A program made the position numbers and the translations under genes. The notes below the pieces were generated by a model. The model made no database searches and was not told the origin of the DNA. It worked only from the letters and a program-made list of their open reading frames with translations. A stretch of 64,000 bases of DNA. Origin: Gracilaria gracilis (taxonomy: Eukaryota > Rhodophyta > Florideophyceae > Gracilariales > Gracilariaceae). This document shows positions 9,439 through 19,403 of this stretch, in pieces (within the stretch, counting starts at the first letter, position 1; every line of letters starts with the position of its first letter). Where the stretch lies: positions 372,001 to 436,000 of the forward strand of contig JARGSG010000025.1 in the NCBI GenBank assembly GCA_030374805.1, in the 5' to 3' direction.

Positions 9439-9585
9439 ATGGAGATTGGAATGTTTCAAATCGTTTTCTGGAGTAGCATTGGTCTCATTTTGTTGACCAT
9501 TGGCTCCGTCTTAGCGCTAACCTCCATGGATCCGTCTACGGACACTCTTTTGTACGCAAACGACCCGCTGAAGAAGCTTAACTAA
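9439..9585 (+). CDS. 48-aa protein resembling the ATP6AP2 membrane tail
   Basis: The frame starts at an ATG in a strong CACCATGG context and encodes 48 residues: a hydrophobic helix (about 6-28) followed by SMDPSTDTLLYANDPLKKLN. The WSS...L...TSMDP-x-TDTLLY pattern resembles the transmembrane segment and cytoplasmic tail of the V-ATPase accessory protein ATP6AP2/renin receptor, whose tail has NMDPGYDSIIY. There the helix lies in the V-ATPase Vo ring. The long lumenal domain of ATP6AP2 is absent, so this is either a minimal V-ATPase-associated protein or the last exon of a larger gene. The upstream 390 bp show no clear lumenal-domain exon. Confidence 0.6.
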   Translation: MEIGMFQIVFWSSIGLILLTIGSVLALTSMDPSTDTLLYANDPLKKLN

Positions 9586-9978
9586 ACTCTCACCGAAACT
9601 GCCTTTTGAGACTGAAGTCTATCAATGTCTGGCTTTCTTTTCGTGATGCACAATTCTCATTAACATATGCACCTCGTTATGGTTGTGATGCCCGCTTTGT
9701 GACATGGTTTACGCCAGCGTACCGTCCATGGTTTGCCTACTCGAGTGAATGCCACTGACGGAGTACCTCCGGTAAAATATGGTTTATCTGATGTTTGACT
9801 CGTCAAAGTAGTCAAAATGATATGTGCAAGTGTCTGCGACATCATTTACGAACTTATCATTTTAGGGACTACAATAACAAGGAACAACGTTATAATTACC
9901 CCATTGCACATTCTACATATGAGTCTGTCATTGTTGTTACAAGCTCGGTCGGAGCGGTCTCCACCAAGAGCTAGAGCC
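9586..9978. other. Convergent spacer
   Basis: This 393-bp spacer lies between the 3' ends of the 48-aa gene and PNGase. It contains the palindromes AGACT-GA-AGTCT (about 9610-9621) and TTTGAC-TC-GTCAAA (9794-9807). No gene is seen. Confidence 0.4.
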
Positions 9979-11277
9979 TCATTGCTTGTTGTCTGAGCCG
10001 TCCTCGCCCCTTGACTGCACCCACGCTGCGCTACCCGATTGCCTTCCAGGCAAGTGAATCTCTCCTTCATTCCTGTGAGTCTTGTTCAGGTGTTTCACCT
10101 CCCTGTCATACCGCTCCTCAGCCTCTCGTCGCTCTACCCAGCTCTTTTCTTCAAGCGATTCCAAATGTAGCGAATACAATCCTTGCTGCAAAAGATCTTC
10201 ATTTGCTAGCGTTCGTCTTTCCTTGAGTTGCTCGTAATCTTCTGTATACCTTTTCGTCACGTCAAGCACTATATCCACACCAGTAGCAATGCAGTAATTC
10301 AACTTCTTGCCCCACCCTTTTTCGTACAGCAACGGTTCATCCATGGTATCTTCGCACGAATCTGCGTGTACCCAACGTCCTGTGGAGTCATCCGGTAGAT
10401 ACACCTCAGTCCATACGTGGTCGGTCCAGTCGTGTACGGCTCTAACACGAAATCTGAGGGAGCGAGCGATCAAAGTAAACGCTTGTGCCCATTCTCCGCA
10501 CCTGCCTCGTCTCGTTTCCAAAAGCTTTCCAGCATCATTGTAACGGGGAAACCGTGACTCGGCCCCACAAGAAACACAGCCAAACACTTCGGTACGACTA
10601 GCTTTATACTTTGCTTCGGACGGAGAAGGCTGTACTGTCTCCGTCAAAGCCGTCTTCTTCCCGCATGACCAACAGTCTGGAACATCTACCCAAGTATAAA
10701 AGCTATGTTTGAACCAATGCAAAACTTGTTTAAGCAAAGCATGTCTTAAACTGGGGTATTCCTTCTTACCGAAAGATTCCTGAGCCAACTTCCACAATTC
10801 GTCCACCGGAACGACCTTCAAGGCCCTCTGTTGCAGTTCAGGGTCCTCATAATCCAAAATTGATTGCCAGTACGACTTCACTCTAGATAGAAATCTCTTG
10901 GTGGGAGGATCCAAAGGGGCAGCCGGTGGCTTACTTTTAACTTGTCGTAAAGCTCGCTGAACGTCTTCAAGGCTTAGGAATTGCCCTGTTTCTGCCTTTG
11001 GTGCTTCTTGAAAAGGACCATCGGAATACGACAACGAGGTTTCTTTTGATATTCCAACATTTGAAAGTGTCTCCTTAGAGTCTGTGTCGTCGTTTGGATG
11101 AATGAGCACGCCGTTAGCTCGAAGATATATGCGCTCCGGTGCAATGTCAGTCAGAGAAAATAGCTGATACCGAAGGTCTAATAACGTGGTCTCATTCACG
11201 TGCACGTCAACTTTCACAGCGCTTCTGTGATTTGAAGATGAGGAGGGGAGCACTTCCAAAGTAAACGAGTCGTCCAT
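9979..11277 (-). CDS. PNG1: Peptide:N-glycanase (PNGase)
   Basis: This 432-aa cytosolic deglycosylating enzyme removes N-glycans from misfolded glycoproteins exported from the ER. Residues about 1-85 look ubiquitin-like (IYLRANGVLI, then LSNVGI). The transglutaminase-type core follows with zinc ligands Cys202/Cys205 and Cys234/Cys237 (CWSC, CVSC) and the catalytic triad Cys260 (RRGRCGEWA), His287 (VHDWTDHVWTE) and Asp306 (WVHADSCED). The Cys-to-His distance of 27 equals that of yeast Png1. The C-terminal 70 residues are highly charged. The start is the ATG at 11277. The N-terminal ubiquitin-like domain is uncommon, since animal forms have a PUB domain there. It is divergent from CSN5, 385 bp apart. 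Confidence 0.93.
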   Translation of the reverse strand: MDDSFTLEVLPSSSSNHRSAVKVDVHVNETTLLDLRYQLFSLTDIAPERIYLRANGVLIHPNDDTDSKETLSNVGISKETSLSYSDGPFQEAPKAETGQFLSLEDVQRALRQVKSKPPAAPLDPPTKRFLSRVKSYWQSILDYEDPELQQRALKVVPVDELWKLAQESFGKKEYPSLRHALLKQVLHWFKHSFYTWVDVPDCWSCGKKTALTETVQPSPSEAKYKASRTEVFGCVSCGAESRFPRYNDAGKLLETRRGRCGEWAQAFTLIARSLRFRVRAVHDWTDHVWTEVYLPDDSTGRWVHADSCEDTMDEPLLYEKGWGKKLNYCIATGVDIVLDVTKRYTEDYEQLKERRTLANEDLLQQGLYSLHLESLEEKSWVERREAEERYDREVKHLNKTHRNEGEIHLPGRQSGSAAWVQSRGEDGSDNKQ

Positions 11278-11662
11278 GGAGAAACTATTGAATCGGTTCA
11301 GACTTGACCTCGTTCAAACGGAGGGCGACAACAATACTTCGACACTTCGTTGTTCAAGAAACTGTTGTCCAGGTGGTCAATGGCACAGTGTGTTCCCTTC
11401 CAACAAAAACATGGACAGAAATTTTTGCCGGTCATTAGATGGCCCTCAACGTCTATGGCCGAACTAGTTGGAATCGAGTGTATCAACGGTACAGGTAACC
11501 CTTGACTTCCATCTCCTATTCAAAGAGTATAGTTTCATCTCCGGCTTTCATCTCGTAAGGGCAGCACAAAGATAAATCTCATCGAGTTCGGTTTGGCAGT
11601 TGCTGGACGGAACCGCCAATAACGACGGAACCGCCAATAACGACGCACGGAAAACTAGAAGG
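11278..11662. promoter_or_regulatory. Shared PNG1/CSN5 promoter region
   Basis: This 385-bp head-to-head spacer contains a partial copy of the window-wide promoter motif (ATCAACGGTAC, about 11482-11492) and an 18-bp unit, GACGGAACCGCCAATAAC, repeated exactly twice at 11606-11641 in the CSN5 leader, just 5' of its ATG. Confidence 0.45.
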
Positions 11663-12685
11663 ATGAATTCAGCCGACGCTCGACGCGCCTTTGAAGTTGA
11701 GAATAGCATAACGCGAACAAACGCGCAAGATGATGCAAGATACTTTTACGACGATGAAGAACAGGCACAGCTACGAGAAAAGAAACCGTGGTCCCAGGAT
11801 CCGAACTGGTTCAAAGATGTCCACATATCTGCTGTGGCTCTAATCAAAATGGCGATGCACGCACGTTCGGGTGGTGCGATCGAAGTAATGGGTTCCATAC
11901 AAGGAAAGGTTGCTGATAGGGCGTTTATAGTAATGGACGTTTTCCCGCTTCCAGTCGAAGGAACTGAAACAAGGGTTAGTGCGGGTCAAGCAGCGACAGA
12001 GTTTCTTGTGCAGTACAGCACAGAATGCAACAAGGTCTTACGACGGGAAAACATCATCGGATGGTATCATTCCCATCCTGGTTATGGTTGCTGGCTCAGT
12101 GGTATAGACGTCGAAACCCAGAAGATTCATCAACAGTTCGAAGATCCGTTCTTGGCTATAGTTGTTGACCCTGTGCGAACAATATCCGCCGGAAAGGTCG
12201 ATCTGGGCGCGTTTCGCACCTATCCTCCGCAATATAGACCTCCTACAGAGGGGGTTAATGAGTATCAAACTATTCCGCTGAATAAGATCGAGGACTTTGG
12301 TGTTCACTGCAATAACTACTACCCACTGGAGGTGTCCTATTTCAAGAGCACGCTTGATGCAACATTATTGGATCTTCTATGGAACAAGTATTGGGCGAGA
12401 GCGTTGTCAACATCACCACTAGTGCAGAGCAAAGATTATGTTCTTCAGCAATTAACTGACATCTCTAACAAGGTTAAACAAGCAGAGAAGCAGTTGGAGA
12501 AAGGGAACCCCCACGGACGCAGTGGTTACTACTTATCAGAAAAGAAATCGGCTCCCGGAAAAGGAGGCGGTCAGCTCGATCAGATAGCGAAAGATGCTCA
12601 AAAGTGCTGTAGCGAACACGTTCAATCAATAATGTCTATGTACATAAAGAACGCGATGTTCAGTCCTTCACATAGTCAAAACTGA
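11663..12685 (+). CDS. CSN5: COP9 signalosome subunit 5 (JAB1/CSN5)
   Basis: This 340-aa catalytic subunit of the COP9 signalosome is the metalloprotease that removes NEDD8/RUB from cullins. The MPN+ core carries a complete JAMM zinc site: Glu74 (AIEVMG), His136 and His138 (WYHSHPGYGCWLS) and Asp149, fitting E...HxH-x7-S-x2-D. Residues DPFLAIVVDPVRT and the Cys-containing GVHCNNYYPLEVSYFKS segment are typical of CSN5 rather than the proteasome subunit RPN11. The frame is open upstream to a TTG at 11600, but the first ATG is 11663, which gives the usual family length. Its 3' end lies 191 bp from that of NAR1. Confidence 0.96.
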   Translation: MNSADARRAFEVENSITRTNAQDDARYFYDDEEQAQLREKKPWSQDPNWFKDVHISAVALIKMAMHARSGGAIEVMGSIQGKVADRAFIVMDVFPLPVEGTETRVSAGQAATEFLVQYSTECNKVLRRENIIGWYHSHPGYGCWLSGIDVETQKIHQQFEDPFLAIVVDPVRTISAGKVDLGAFRTYPPQYRPPTEGVNEYQTIPLNKIEDFGVHCNNYYPLEVSYFKSTLDATLLDLLWNKYWARALSTSPLVQSKDYVLQQLTDISNKVKQAEKQLEKGNPHGRSGYYLSEKKSAPGKGGGQLDQIAKDAQKCCSEHVQSIMSMYIKNAMFSPSHSQN

Positions 12686-12876
12686 CTTGCATGCCCTGAA
12701 GTTGAAAGATCTTGTGAAGTCATTTACATGTGAGCCCACAGCGCCCATAACCTTGAACTCATCGACGTGGTGCACCTTTCGGTGAGTATGGTCCGCCAGT
12801 CTCCATAAGGACCTTCCTTTCGACGATCGTTTGACAGTTTTAATCAGCATGGTTAAGATGTTAACAAGCAGAAAGG

Positions 12877-14355
12877 TTACCATGATATGGAAGCTAAACC
12901 ATCCGTCTTCCGAGACTGGATCTGTACCATTAATGGCTGGCGTGCACTTGATTCGTCTCCATCCGGAAACAATCTTTGGTACAGCTCTGGGACAACAGAA
13001 ATGGTGAGCGGATTTGGTACTGTTGGGGCAGCATGGAAAACATCGTTTACCCTTTTCAAGTGACTATCTGCTTGATGTTTCCAACTCCGTAAGTCGCCAT
13101 CGGCATTCTCAGGAAGTGATATTTGTCCCCCTCCATTTGTGCATCCTCCTGGGCATGCCATAAGTTCAATATAGTTGTACATGCACTGCCCTTGTCGAAC
13201 CTTCCGCAAAATAGTCTGCAAGCATCGGAATCCGTACGCTGTAGCAAAAGTAAGAGTTTTTCCCTCATTGTTAGATATGGTTGCTGTGTGTAGATCCCCA
13301 GATCTACTTGCTTTCTTAGTGATTATCTTTCCAACTGGTAGATCAACTCCTAGAAGCTCCTTCGATGCTGCCTTGAGAATAAACTCGGCATATCCACCGG
13401 AACTACTTCCAACATTAACTCCAAACTCCCCGGTACCAGAGGGAGAATACTTTGAATTCAGGCAAGTCTCTGCCGCTGATGATAAGTCAAACTGATTCTC
13501 TTCCAAAAGCTCAAGAAGCTCACCTGTAGTCAAGACGCAGTCGATGTCCTTCGACGCTTGTTCCTGGTCTTCTTGTCGAACAAACTCGGGCCTGCTAGCT
13601 TCGAGCTTCTTATCATGGCACGGCATAATCGTGCATACCCAAGTCGGTCTGTTTTCGCCTGGCGGTCGAAAATATGGCGCTATAGACGCAAGCATGCCTT
13701 GTGGGGATCTTACCGAAGATACACAGTCCAGAACTATGTCTCCCTGAGTCTTTTCCGCGTAAGTCAGCCATCCAGGACAGCTAGAGGTAATTGTAAGCTG
13801 TTTCCCAGAGCGAAATCGCTCAATGAACTCCTTGCTCGCTTCGATGAGTGAAAGATGACGTGGAAGGGAAAGATCCAGAACGATATCTATGTGACACACT
13901 TCTTTTAGATAAGTTGTTAGCTTCCTGGCCGTTTCAGTCAATTGCAGTCCGAAATGCACCGCAATTGAGGCGACAGACTGCTGTGAAAGAGCAACAACCG
14001 AGAATGCCTTCGACTTCTGCTCTTCGCCTAGCTGAATAAAACTCCTGAAGGTTTCAAGACTCGCGTTGGAGAGAAGAACGGTCTCGGCTGACGTCACACA
14101 ACCAGAGCAAGCGAGGCAGTCGCTTATGGTGACCTTCGCTTTGGCAACGCCCGATATGGGAGTCTGAGTTGGTACGATTGGCGCCAAAACTGAGCCAGCC
14201 GGTGCACTTTCAAGCTTGATAACATCCACATTTCCATTTGAAGAAGGCTGAGCTCCTCCTTCTAAAGGTAGCACACAAGCTGTAGACGGGGCGAGGAAGT
14301 CATTTACATCAGTAATTCGTAAGACATTAGAAATCTGGGATCCACTTTTCGCCAT
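12877..14355 (-). CDS. NAR1: Cytosolic Fe-S assembly factor NAR1 (CIAO3/NARF-like)
   Basis: This 492-aa iron-only hydrogenase-like protein of the cytosolic iron-sulfur assembly (CIA) pathway passes 4Fe-4S clusters to the CIA targeting complex. The N-terminal cluster motif ISDCLACSGCVTSAETVLL (three Cys, with a fourth upstream or in the linker) is followed by the hydrogenase-like signatures SCPGWLTYAEK, MPCHDKKLEASR and MACPGGCTNGGGQ, which ligate the second cluster. The frame opens at GTG 14367; the first ATG is 14355. NAR1 clients include nuclear DNA enzymes and possibly Pol III RPC6, but no physical link is implied. A copy of the TACC-AAC-GGTA motif lies 257 bp upstream. Confidence 0.94.
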   Translation of the reverse strand: MAKSGSQISNVLRITDVNDFLAPSTACVLPLEGGAQPSSNGNVDVIKLESAPAGSVLAPIVPTQTPISGVAKAKVTISDCLACSGCVTSAETVLLSNASLETFRSFIQLGEEQKSKAFSVVALSQQSVASIAVHFGLQLTETARKLTTYLKEVCHIDIVLDLSLPRHLSLIEASKEFIERFRSGKQLTITSSCPGWLTYAEKTQGDIVLDCVSSVRSPQGMLASIAPYFRPPGENRPTWVCTIMPCHDKKLEASRPEFVRQEDQEQASKDIDCVLTTGELLELLEENQFDLSSAAETCLNSKYSPSGTGEFGVNVGSSSGGYAEFILKAASKELLGVDLPVGKIITKKASRSGDLHTATISNNEGKTLTFATAYGFRCLQTILRKVRQGQCMYNYIELMACPGGCTNGGGQISLPENADGDLRSWKHQADSHLKRVNDVFHAAPTVPNPLTISVVPELYQRLFPDGDESSARQPLMVQIQSRKTDGLASISW

Positions 14356-15568
14356 CGTGCTGCTCACATGTTCGGCAGAACGTTGTTAACCGTAATCTTT
14401 TTGACTCTCTGCAAGAAATAATGCACAGTAGATGCAAGAGGGCGTTCAGCCAAGATAAAAGTCGGAAGATACCTAATACTGATGAAGAGTTTCGTCACAA
14501 TCGACGACGCAAATAACGTTCTCAAAGTTTTTGCTGGGCTGGCTCCTGACGGTTTGGAGACACGGTTCTGCAGAAACTAGCCTGCAGTGTTGGAAGCTTT
14601 CAATACCGATCTACCAACGGTACGACAGCCAAAAGATTAACTATGCGAAACTCGAAGACGAACAGCGGGATCTATTTCTCAGCAGTGCTAAAAACGCTAC
14701 CCTTGTAACTTTAACTCTTCGGGCTATCTAAGATCTTTTCAAACCCCACCAGGCTTTAATTTTTTCAAGTCGTGGCATGTGGACCCCAGAGGGCGAACTC
14801 TCACCCTTGCACGTGACCTTTGTGGTCCATAGGGTCGAACGCTACAAATCTCTCTCTCCCTCTCGCGGAGTCTCGTTTATGGGCATACTACTTATTGCAA
14901 CTAGTGTCTATCTACTAGAGGTTTGAACATCAATAGGAATCGGAGCCTCTCTTTCCTCCTAACATGGGAGGTTGCTCTTGGTCCTGTGTCAGGCAGGCGA
15001 ACGACTGGTTCTGGTCTACGTCAAGCTTTTCAGCAAATGCTTTCTTTAGCTTTTGAAGAGCTTACTTTCGAACCCATTTTGCTCGTTCGCAGTTGAAGTT
15101 CCATCCATTCAATATAACTGCATTTTCTCCAGCATTAGAATCCATACTGAACGTCGTTAAACCATTCTTCGCCGTAACTCTACATTCGCGATTTCAAAGG
15201 AGGACGATATAGACACTCTAGGGGAATGGATAGCTTCGAAGCTGCCGTTTTCGCCCTTCGCAATGTACCAATCTAGTGCGTATTTTGTACAAGAACACGT
15301 TTGCTTCAAGAAAGCGGCCGCAGTCGAAACGCCGAAGGAAACATATCCTTTTTTTAGCTCTGTAAGTAGAGCCCAGCTATCGATTAGTAATTAGTGGAAA
15401 CGGTACAGAAGTGCTACTGGTTGTTTGGTATTTAGCAAACCCATGTGTACGAGGAATAAACGTACGCGTCTCACAAAAAGATAGAGGGAACAAGAACAAC
15501 CTATTTGAACTGCTTAAATCTATTTACAGGTCATGTGCTAGGGTGATTATTGACGATCAGTGGCATCA
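14356..15568. other. Long spacer with NAR1 promoter
   Basis: This 1.2-kb stretch has no supported gene. A plus-strand frame at 14531-14731 lacks a good start. It contains the promoter motif at 14612-14622, and a CTAGT...ACTAG inverted repeat at about 14901-14918 that happens to share TAGTGTCTAT with the MITE end near 56.9 kb. Confidence 0.4.
14612..14622. promoter_or_regulatory. TACC-AAC-GGTA motif
   Basis: Upstream of NAR1 by 257 bp. A further TACC half-site lies 8 bp before it. Confidence 0.5.
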
Positions 15569-17593
15569 TCATGAATGTCGCAATAGCTCAATCAGCGTAC
15601 TAGTTTCATCATCCGCGAAACTCGAAAATGTTTCTGTCCTGGAAAGAGCAACAATTCGAATTAAGTGGTCGAAGAAAGCAACCTTGTTGTCTCGTGTTTT
15701 GAGCACCCAAGCATTATCTACCATTCTCCTTTCTTCTTTGAAGAATCGATGAACAAAGCTCTCGTCCGCATCAAGATATATCTTCGCTTCCAGCATTCCC
15801 TTCTTCAGTCTTATGGTATTTATTTCTTCTTGTACAGCAGTGAAGATTTGTAGATTGCCCGCATGAGATGAATTCCTCCCCGTACTATGCGAACCGACGT
15901 ATAAACCAATTGATGATTCAAGTCCAACATCTTTCAATCTCCCAAGGGTACGAGCAACTTCATCGGTCAGCTCTAAGTCCTTGAACTCTTTTGCCATTAA
16001 CTTGTCGTTCAATAGTTTGACGCTGTTGCTTTGCATAGGCATGTCCGTCTTCACATATTCCACAAGGTTTTGGCTTTCTCTGAACACTATTGAATTATGT
16101 CCAGTATCCTGCAATGCAATATGGCTTGAGAATGATTTTCCATTGCATTTCTCCAAATGAGTAACACTGTCCCGAGAAAGATCCTGAAGTAACACACTAT
16201 CTTCCGACATTTTGAAAACACTAGTCAATCTGGTAGGATCCTGTTCCAAACTTCTCTCCCACAGCACTATCAGAACACGCCCTGTTTGTTTCGCAAGGAC
16301 GAGACCTGAAAGGAAAAGATTGATTCGTGACGGAAAACTTGAGAAGCAATGCACAACAAGTAACTTTGTTCCTGGAATTGGTGTACTTCGATTATACAAT
16401 GAAGCAAACAGCTGTCGCTGTGAAGGTAAACCAAGATTGTTCAGAAAGCAGTGTGGAAGACTGAAGTCGCGCTGCAGATTTCTTGAAAGAATAGCTTGTT
16501 CGGCCGAAAGCAAAAGTTTAGGATTAGCGATTTCACGGAATGAAGGCACACCTTTTGATCTGTTTGCCATTGAGTAATATACGAGGGGGTGCCTGAAAGA
16601 CTTTGTGGTTCGACATTGCTCTTCTAGGATTTTGCGTCCCAGAATTGCACTGTCGTTGAAGTCAGCAGGCTTCCAAGGAGGCATTCTCTTCCTGAGCTCT
16701 AGATCTGTTTCTAGCGCCACGCGAGCTGAGTGAGATGTTAGAGAGTCTTTGTCATGGATATGGTTGGTAGCGACATTTACTTTGTCGTAATCCAAATCAA
16801 TCCTGTGCATTCCTTTCGAAGCAAGACGCTCAATGAGATCTGCTTGTTCACTTCCTTTTTCCCGAAGACGCTCGTCATAGCCTCCGACCTCGATCAGCGC
16901 TTTTCTTTGTATAAACAATATATCCTTCAAGATTTCCTCATCTCTTACCCGTTCAAGATGGGAACCACCTACCACGAAACTATTCGGCTGAAGCGGATGA
17001 TGTTCCACAAAATCAGGTTCCAGTTCGTGTGAACAACTAACCTTGAGAACGTTGGAATATTGAGCGGACTGGAAAGCGAAGTTCAAGGCATGAGGTGCGA
17101 TCCAGTTGGTAGCATTTTGGACATGGACAACGTGGATTGGAGCATGGGTTTCAAAATCGATGTCAACCTCTTCCACTACAAATTTCAACGGAGGCGTAGA
17201 TCCCCAATCCACGACGACAATTTCATTCAAACTGCGTTGCTGAATCCATGTTGACAAAGACCTTCGAAGCTTCTCATGATCATTCCGACAAGCTGTTACT
17301 AGAGATGTTCCAAATTGAACTTGGGAAGATGAATAGTCAAAATGACGGTTTTCAGCATTGCCACCTACAGAAGTTGATGGATTAGTCTTGACAGGAAGTT
17401 TCTTCACACGATGAAGCAGAGATGTGGCGAGCTGTAGCGATGCCAAGACTGTCAGAATCGAGGAAATGAAGAAACAACGCATCCAAAACCCGACAGTATA
17501 CGGATTATTTCCTGCCTTAAGCGAGTACCTAGATATAACGTGTCGTTCTCTCTGCTCAGGTTTCGACCAACCCCTCGAAGGCCTCCTTAGCAT
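15569..17593 (-). CDS. Type II membrane glycosyltransferase, two domains
   Basis: This 674-aa Golgi-type protein has a short basic cytosolic tail, a signal-anchor helix at about 41-60 and a lumenal catalytic region. The first lumenal part looks like a GT-A fold: SLVTACRNDHEKLRRSL, then EIVVVDWGS, followed by FIQRKALIEVGGYDERL...GSEQADLIERL, which resembles the Glyco_transf_7C region of galactosyl/GalNAc-transferases. The second half starts with a new Rossmann-like unit (KLLVVHCFSSFPSRINLFLSG, then VLIVLWE), suggestive of a fucosyltransferase- or NodZ-like fold, but I cannot assign it. Substrates are unknown. The frame extends to an ATG at 17755 with a hydrophobic, less protein-like stretch; the ATG at 17593 is preferred. 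Confidence 0.65.
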   Translation of the reverse strand: MLRRPSRGWSKPEQRERHVISRYSLKAGNNPYTVGFWMRCFFISSILTVLASLQLATSLLHRVKKLPVKTNPSTSVGGNAENRHFDYSSSQVQFGTSLVTACRNDHEKLRRSLSTWIQQRSLNEIVVVDWGSTPPLKFVVEEVDIDFETHAPIHVVHVQNATNWIAPHALNFAFQSAQYSNVLKVSCSHELEPDFVEHHPLQPNSFVVGGSHLERVRDEEILKDILFIQRKALIEVGGYDERLREKGSEQADLIERLASKGMHRIDLDYDKVNVATNHIHDKDSLTSHSARVALETDLELRKRMPPWKPADFNDSAILGRKILEEQCRTTKSFRHPLVYYSMANRSKGVPSFREIANPKLLLSAEQAILSRNLQRDFSLPHCFLNNLGLPSQRQLFASLYNRSTPIPGTKLLVVHCFSSFPSRINLFLSGLVLAKQTGRVLIVLWERSLEQDPTRLTSVFKMSEDSVLLQDLSRDSVTHLEKCNGKSFSSHIALQDTGHNSIVFRESQNLVEYVKTDMPMQSNSVKLLNDKLMAKEFKDLELTDEVARTLGRLKDVGLESSIGLYVGSHSTGRNSSHAGNLQIFTAVQEEINTIRLKKGMLEAKIYLDADESFVHRFFKEERRMVDNAWVLKTRDNKVAFFDHLIRIVALSRTETFSSFADDETSTLIELLRHS

Positions 17594-18439
17594 GATTATT
17601 GTATTGGTATAGAACGGAGAGCAGATATGGATAAAGAGTTGTTCAAAGACTACAATCGATTTCGGTGCGGGAAAGTCACAAGCAAGGAGGGGGCAATACA
17701 AGATAGCAGTATCTATGCGAGAGAGCAGAACTACTACCCAGAAGTAGGAGGACATTCCCTTTAGAATTCATTCATTCATTGATTCATGTTGTGGCTCTGT
17801 TTAGAGGTGTGTCCTTTTTGGGTTCGATTTGGATTCAACCATCTTTGACCGATGAGGCTTCAGCCATCCTCCTCTGAAGTCCAGCTAGGCAAAAAGGCGA
17901 TTGGATACCACAACCTTTAGAGATGACCATAGTCTAGATGGTGGTGAACTATATTCTAAGTTTTAACTGTTGGCAACTCCAAATCCAAACCCAGGGTTCT
18001 AACGCCCTTTCTATGCTCATCAAAGAAGACAACAATTAGATACTGCTATACATCTAGATATATTTAACGTGGCACCAGTGAAGTGTTACGCCTTCAAGGG
18101 GTTCATATTGATGCTCAAAAACAACTTGCCTAAAGTTATGCGGTGTAGGACAAACGTGCGTTGCTGCGAACACGTTCCTTAATGAAGCCGGCATGTATTA
18201 CAAATTAGACCCAACGTTTCCAAAAATGAAAGTCAAGAGCCAACAGCAAGAGGAACACGACGCATGAATAAACGGGATAGTTCATAATGCTACAAACTTG
18301 GCAAACAATGTTAAGTTATCTCCCGCATTTTACAAGGTTATGACGAGGCTCTGCTGCCGATCGAATTATGAGGGGGGTGGGGGGGACGGTCAACGATGAA
18401 TATGCACACACACACACACACTAAGGATCAAAAAAAGTT
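17594..18439. other. Spacer with simple repeats
   Basis: This 846-bp stretch holds the glycosyltransferase promoter and PITP 3' flank. It includes a short ATTC-type repeat at about 17765-17785, a G-run at about 18371-18385 and a (CA)n tract at 18405-18421. No gene is seen. Confidence 0.45.
18405..18421. repeat. (CA)n microsatellite
   Basis: About eight CA units just 3' of the PITP gene. Confidence 0.9.
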
Positions 18440-19403
18440 TCATGCCACGTTAGCCTTAATCCTGGCGTGGCTCTTTCGGTCGTTAGTCTTAGTCTTCAGA
18501 GAAGCTTCAAGTTTCTGCTTGGTAATTTCGGCAGTTCTATCTTCCATTGCACGAATGTCATCAATGGTCATGCCGTACCACTCATCAACCCAACAAAAGA
18601 GCTTTCTGTGATATTCCAAAAACGGGTTCCTGATTCCATACAGTTGACCCCATTGTTCGGCCTTGGACTGCAAACCGAACACCTTGAAACGCAGCTTGAC
18701 TACTTTATAACACGTCATGATGGGGTCATGATCCTCCATGAAAGTGCTGCTGAGATTTCCACGTCCCGTCTTCTGGGACAGGAACTTGGTAGGGTCTTCT
18801 CCCTTGGCCATGGGCACCGAAGGGTCCTCGCAGGCAATGTTCAAGTAGTCGACCTTACGTTTCGCAAGGTCTTCGGCGGGTAGATTGACAGCATTCTCCT
18901 GCGTGCCTCTGTCATCGGAATGCATGGTCTCCACAGACATGTAAAACTTTTCGCCGAAAAACGCGTTGCTGTACTCTGTTTTGCACCATGGAAAAGAGTT
19001 CCACGACTTTTCTATAATGTCGGTCATTGAAACCGGCACGAGCATGGCGATGAACTTTGGTAGCTTGCTCTTCAAATGCATGATTTTCTCGGTGTACTGT
19101 CCGGGGGGCATGTTGTAGATGTTGACTGCAGAGTTTTGGTCAAATGGATGGTTGCGAACGATTTCAATACCCTCACCAGCGGTCTTTCCAGTCTCTTCTT
19201 GACTGGACTTTGCCACCATGTACAACTGCGCAAGGTAATCTGCATAGCGCAGAAACAGACGAAAGGTTTCACAAGAGTCAGCACTAGGGCGCAAAGTGAC
19301 GCTGAGAAAGCCAACGCATGGCGAAGACGCTGATCTGTTGCAACAAATACTTACACTCCGCAGAAGTCATAGGCATAGTTATACGATACTCCTTAATCAG
19401 CAT
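18440..19403 (-). CDS. Phosphatidylinositol transfer protein (spliced)
   Basis: This is a two-exon gene. Exon 1 is 19403-19355, the intron 19354-19240 (115 nt; GTAAGT donor, TATGCAG acceptor, TGCTGAC branch-like site) and exon 2 is 19239-18440. The 282-aa product starts MLIKEYRITMPM and continues across the splice as AEYYLAQLYMVAKSS, matching the invariant start of class I PITPs. Further family landmarks are YTEKIMHLKSKLP, SWNSFPWCKTEYSN, METMHSDDRGTQEN and a C-terminal RKLFCWVDEWYGMTIDDIRAMED. These START-like proteins exchange phosphatidylinositol and phosphatidylcholine between membranes and supply phosphoinositide synthesis. The C-terminus is Lys/Arg-rich. The alternative ATG at 19294 is inside the intron and is rejected. 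Confidence 0.93.

Noticed and set aside
11600-11662. N-terminal extension of CSN5 with a repeated NDGTAN peptide
   Set aside because: It would start at TTG. The 18-bp duplication is better read as an untranslated leader repeat, and the downstream ATG gives the family length.
14881-14920. Second copy of the MITE end (TAGTGTCTAT)
   Set aside because: Only ten bases match, with no CCTCATATGAGG palindromes and no partner end within reach.
18405-18421. (CA)n and poly-C/poly-G tracts as functional elements
   Set aside because: They are ordinary microsatellites or homopolymers with nothing tying them to a gene.
19240-19294. Longer N-terminus of PITP starting at ATG 19294
   Set aside because: It lies within a GT-AG intron. 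The 19403 exon gives the conserved MLIKEYR start of the family.
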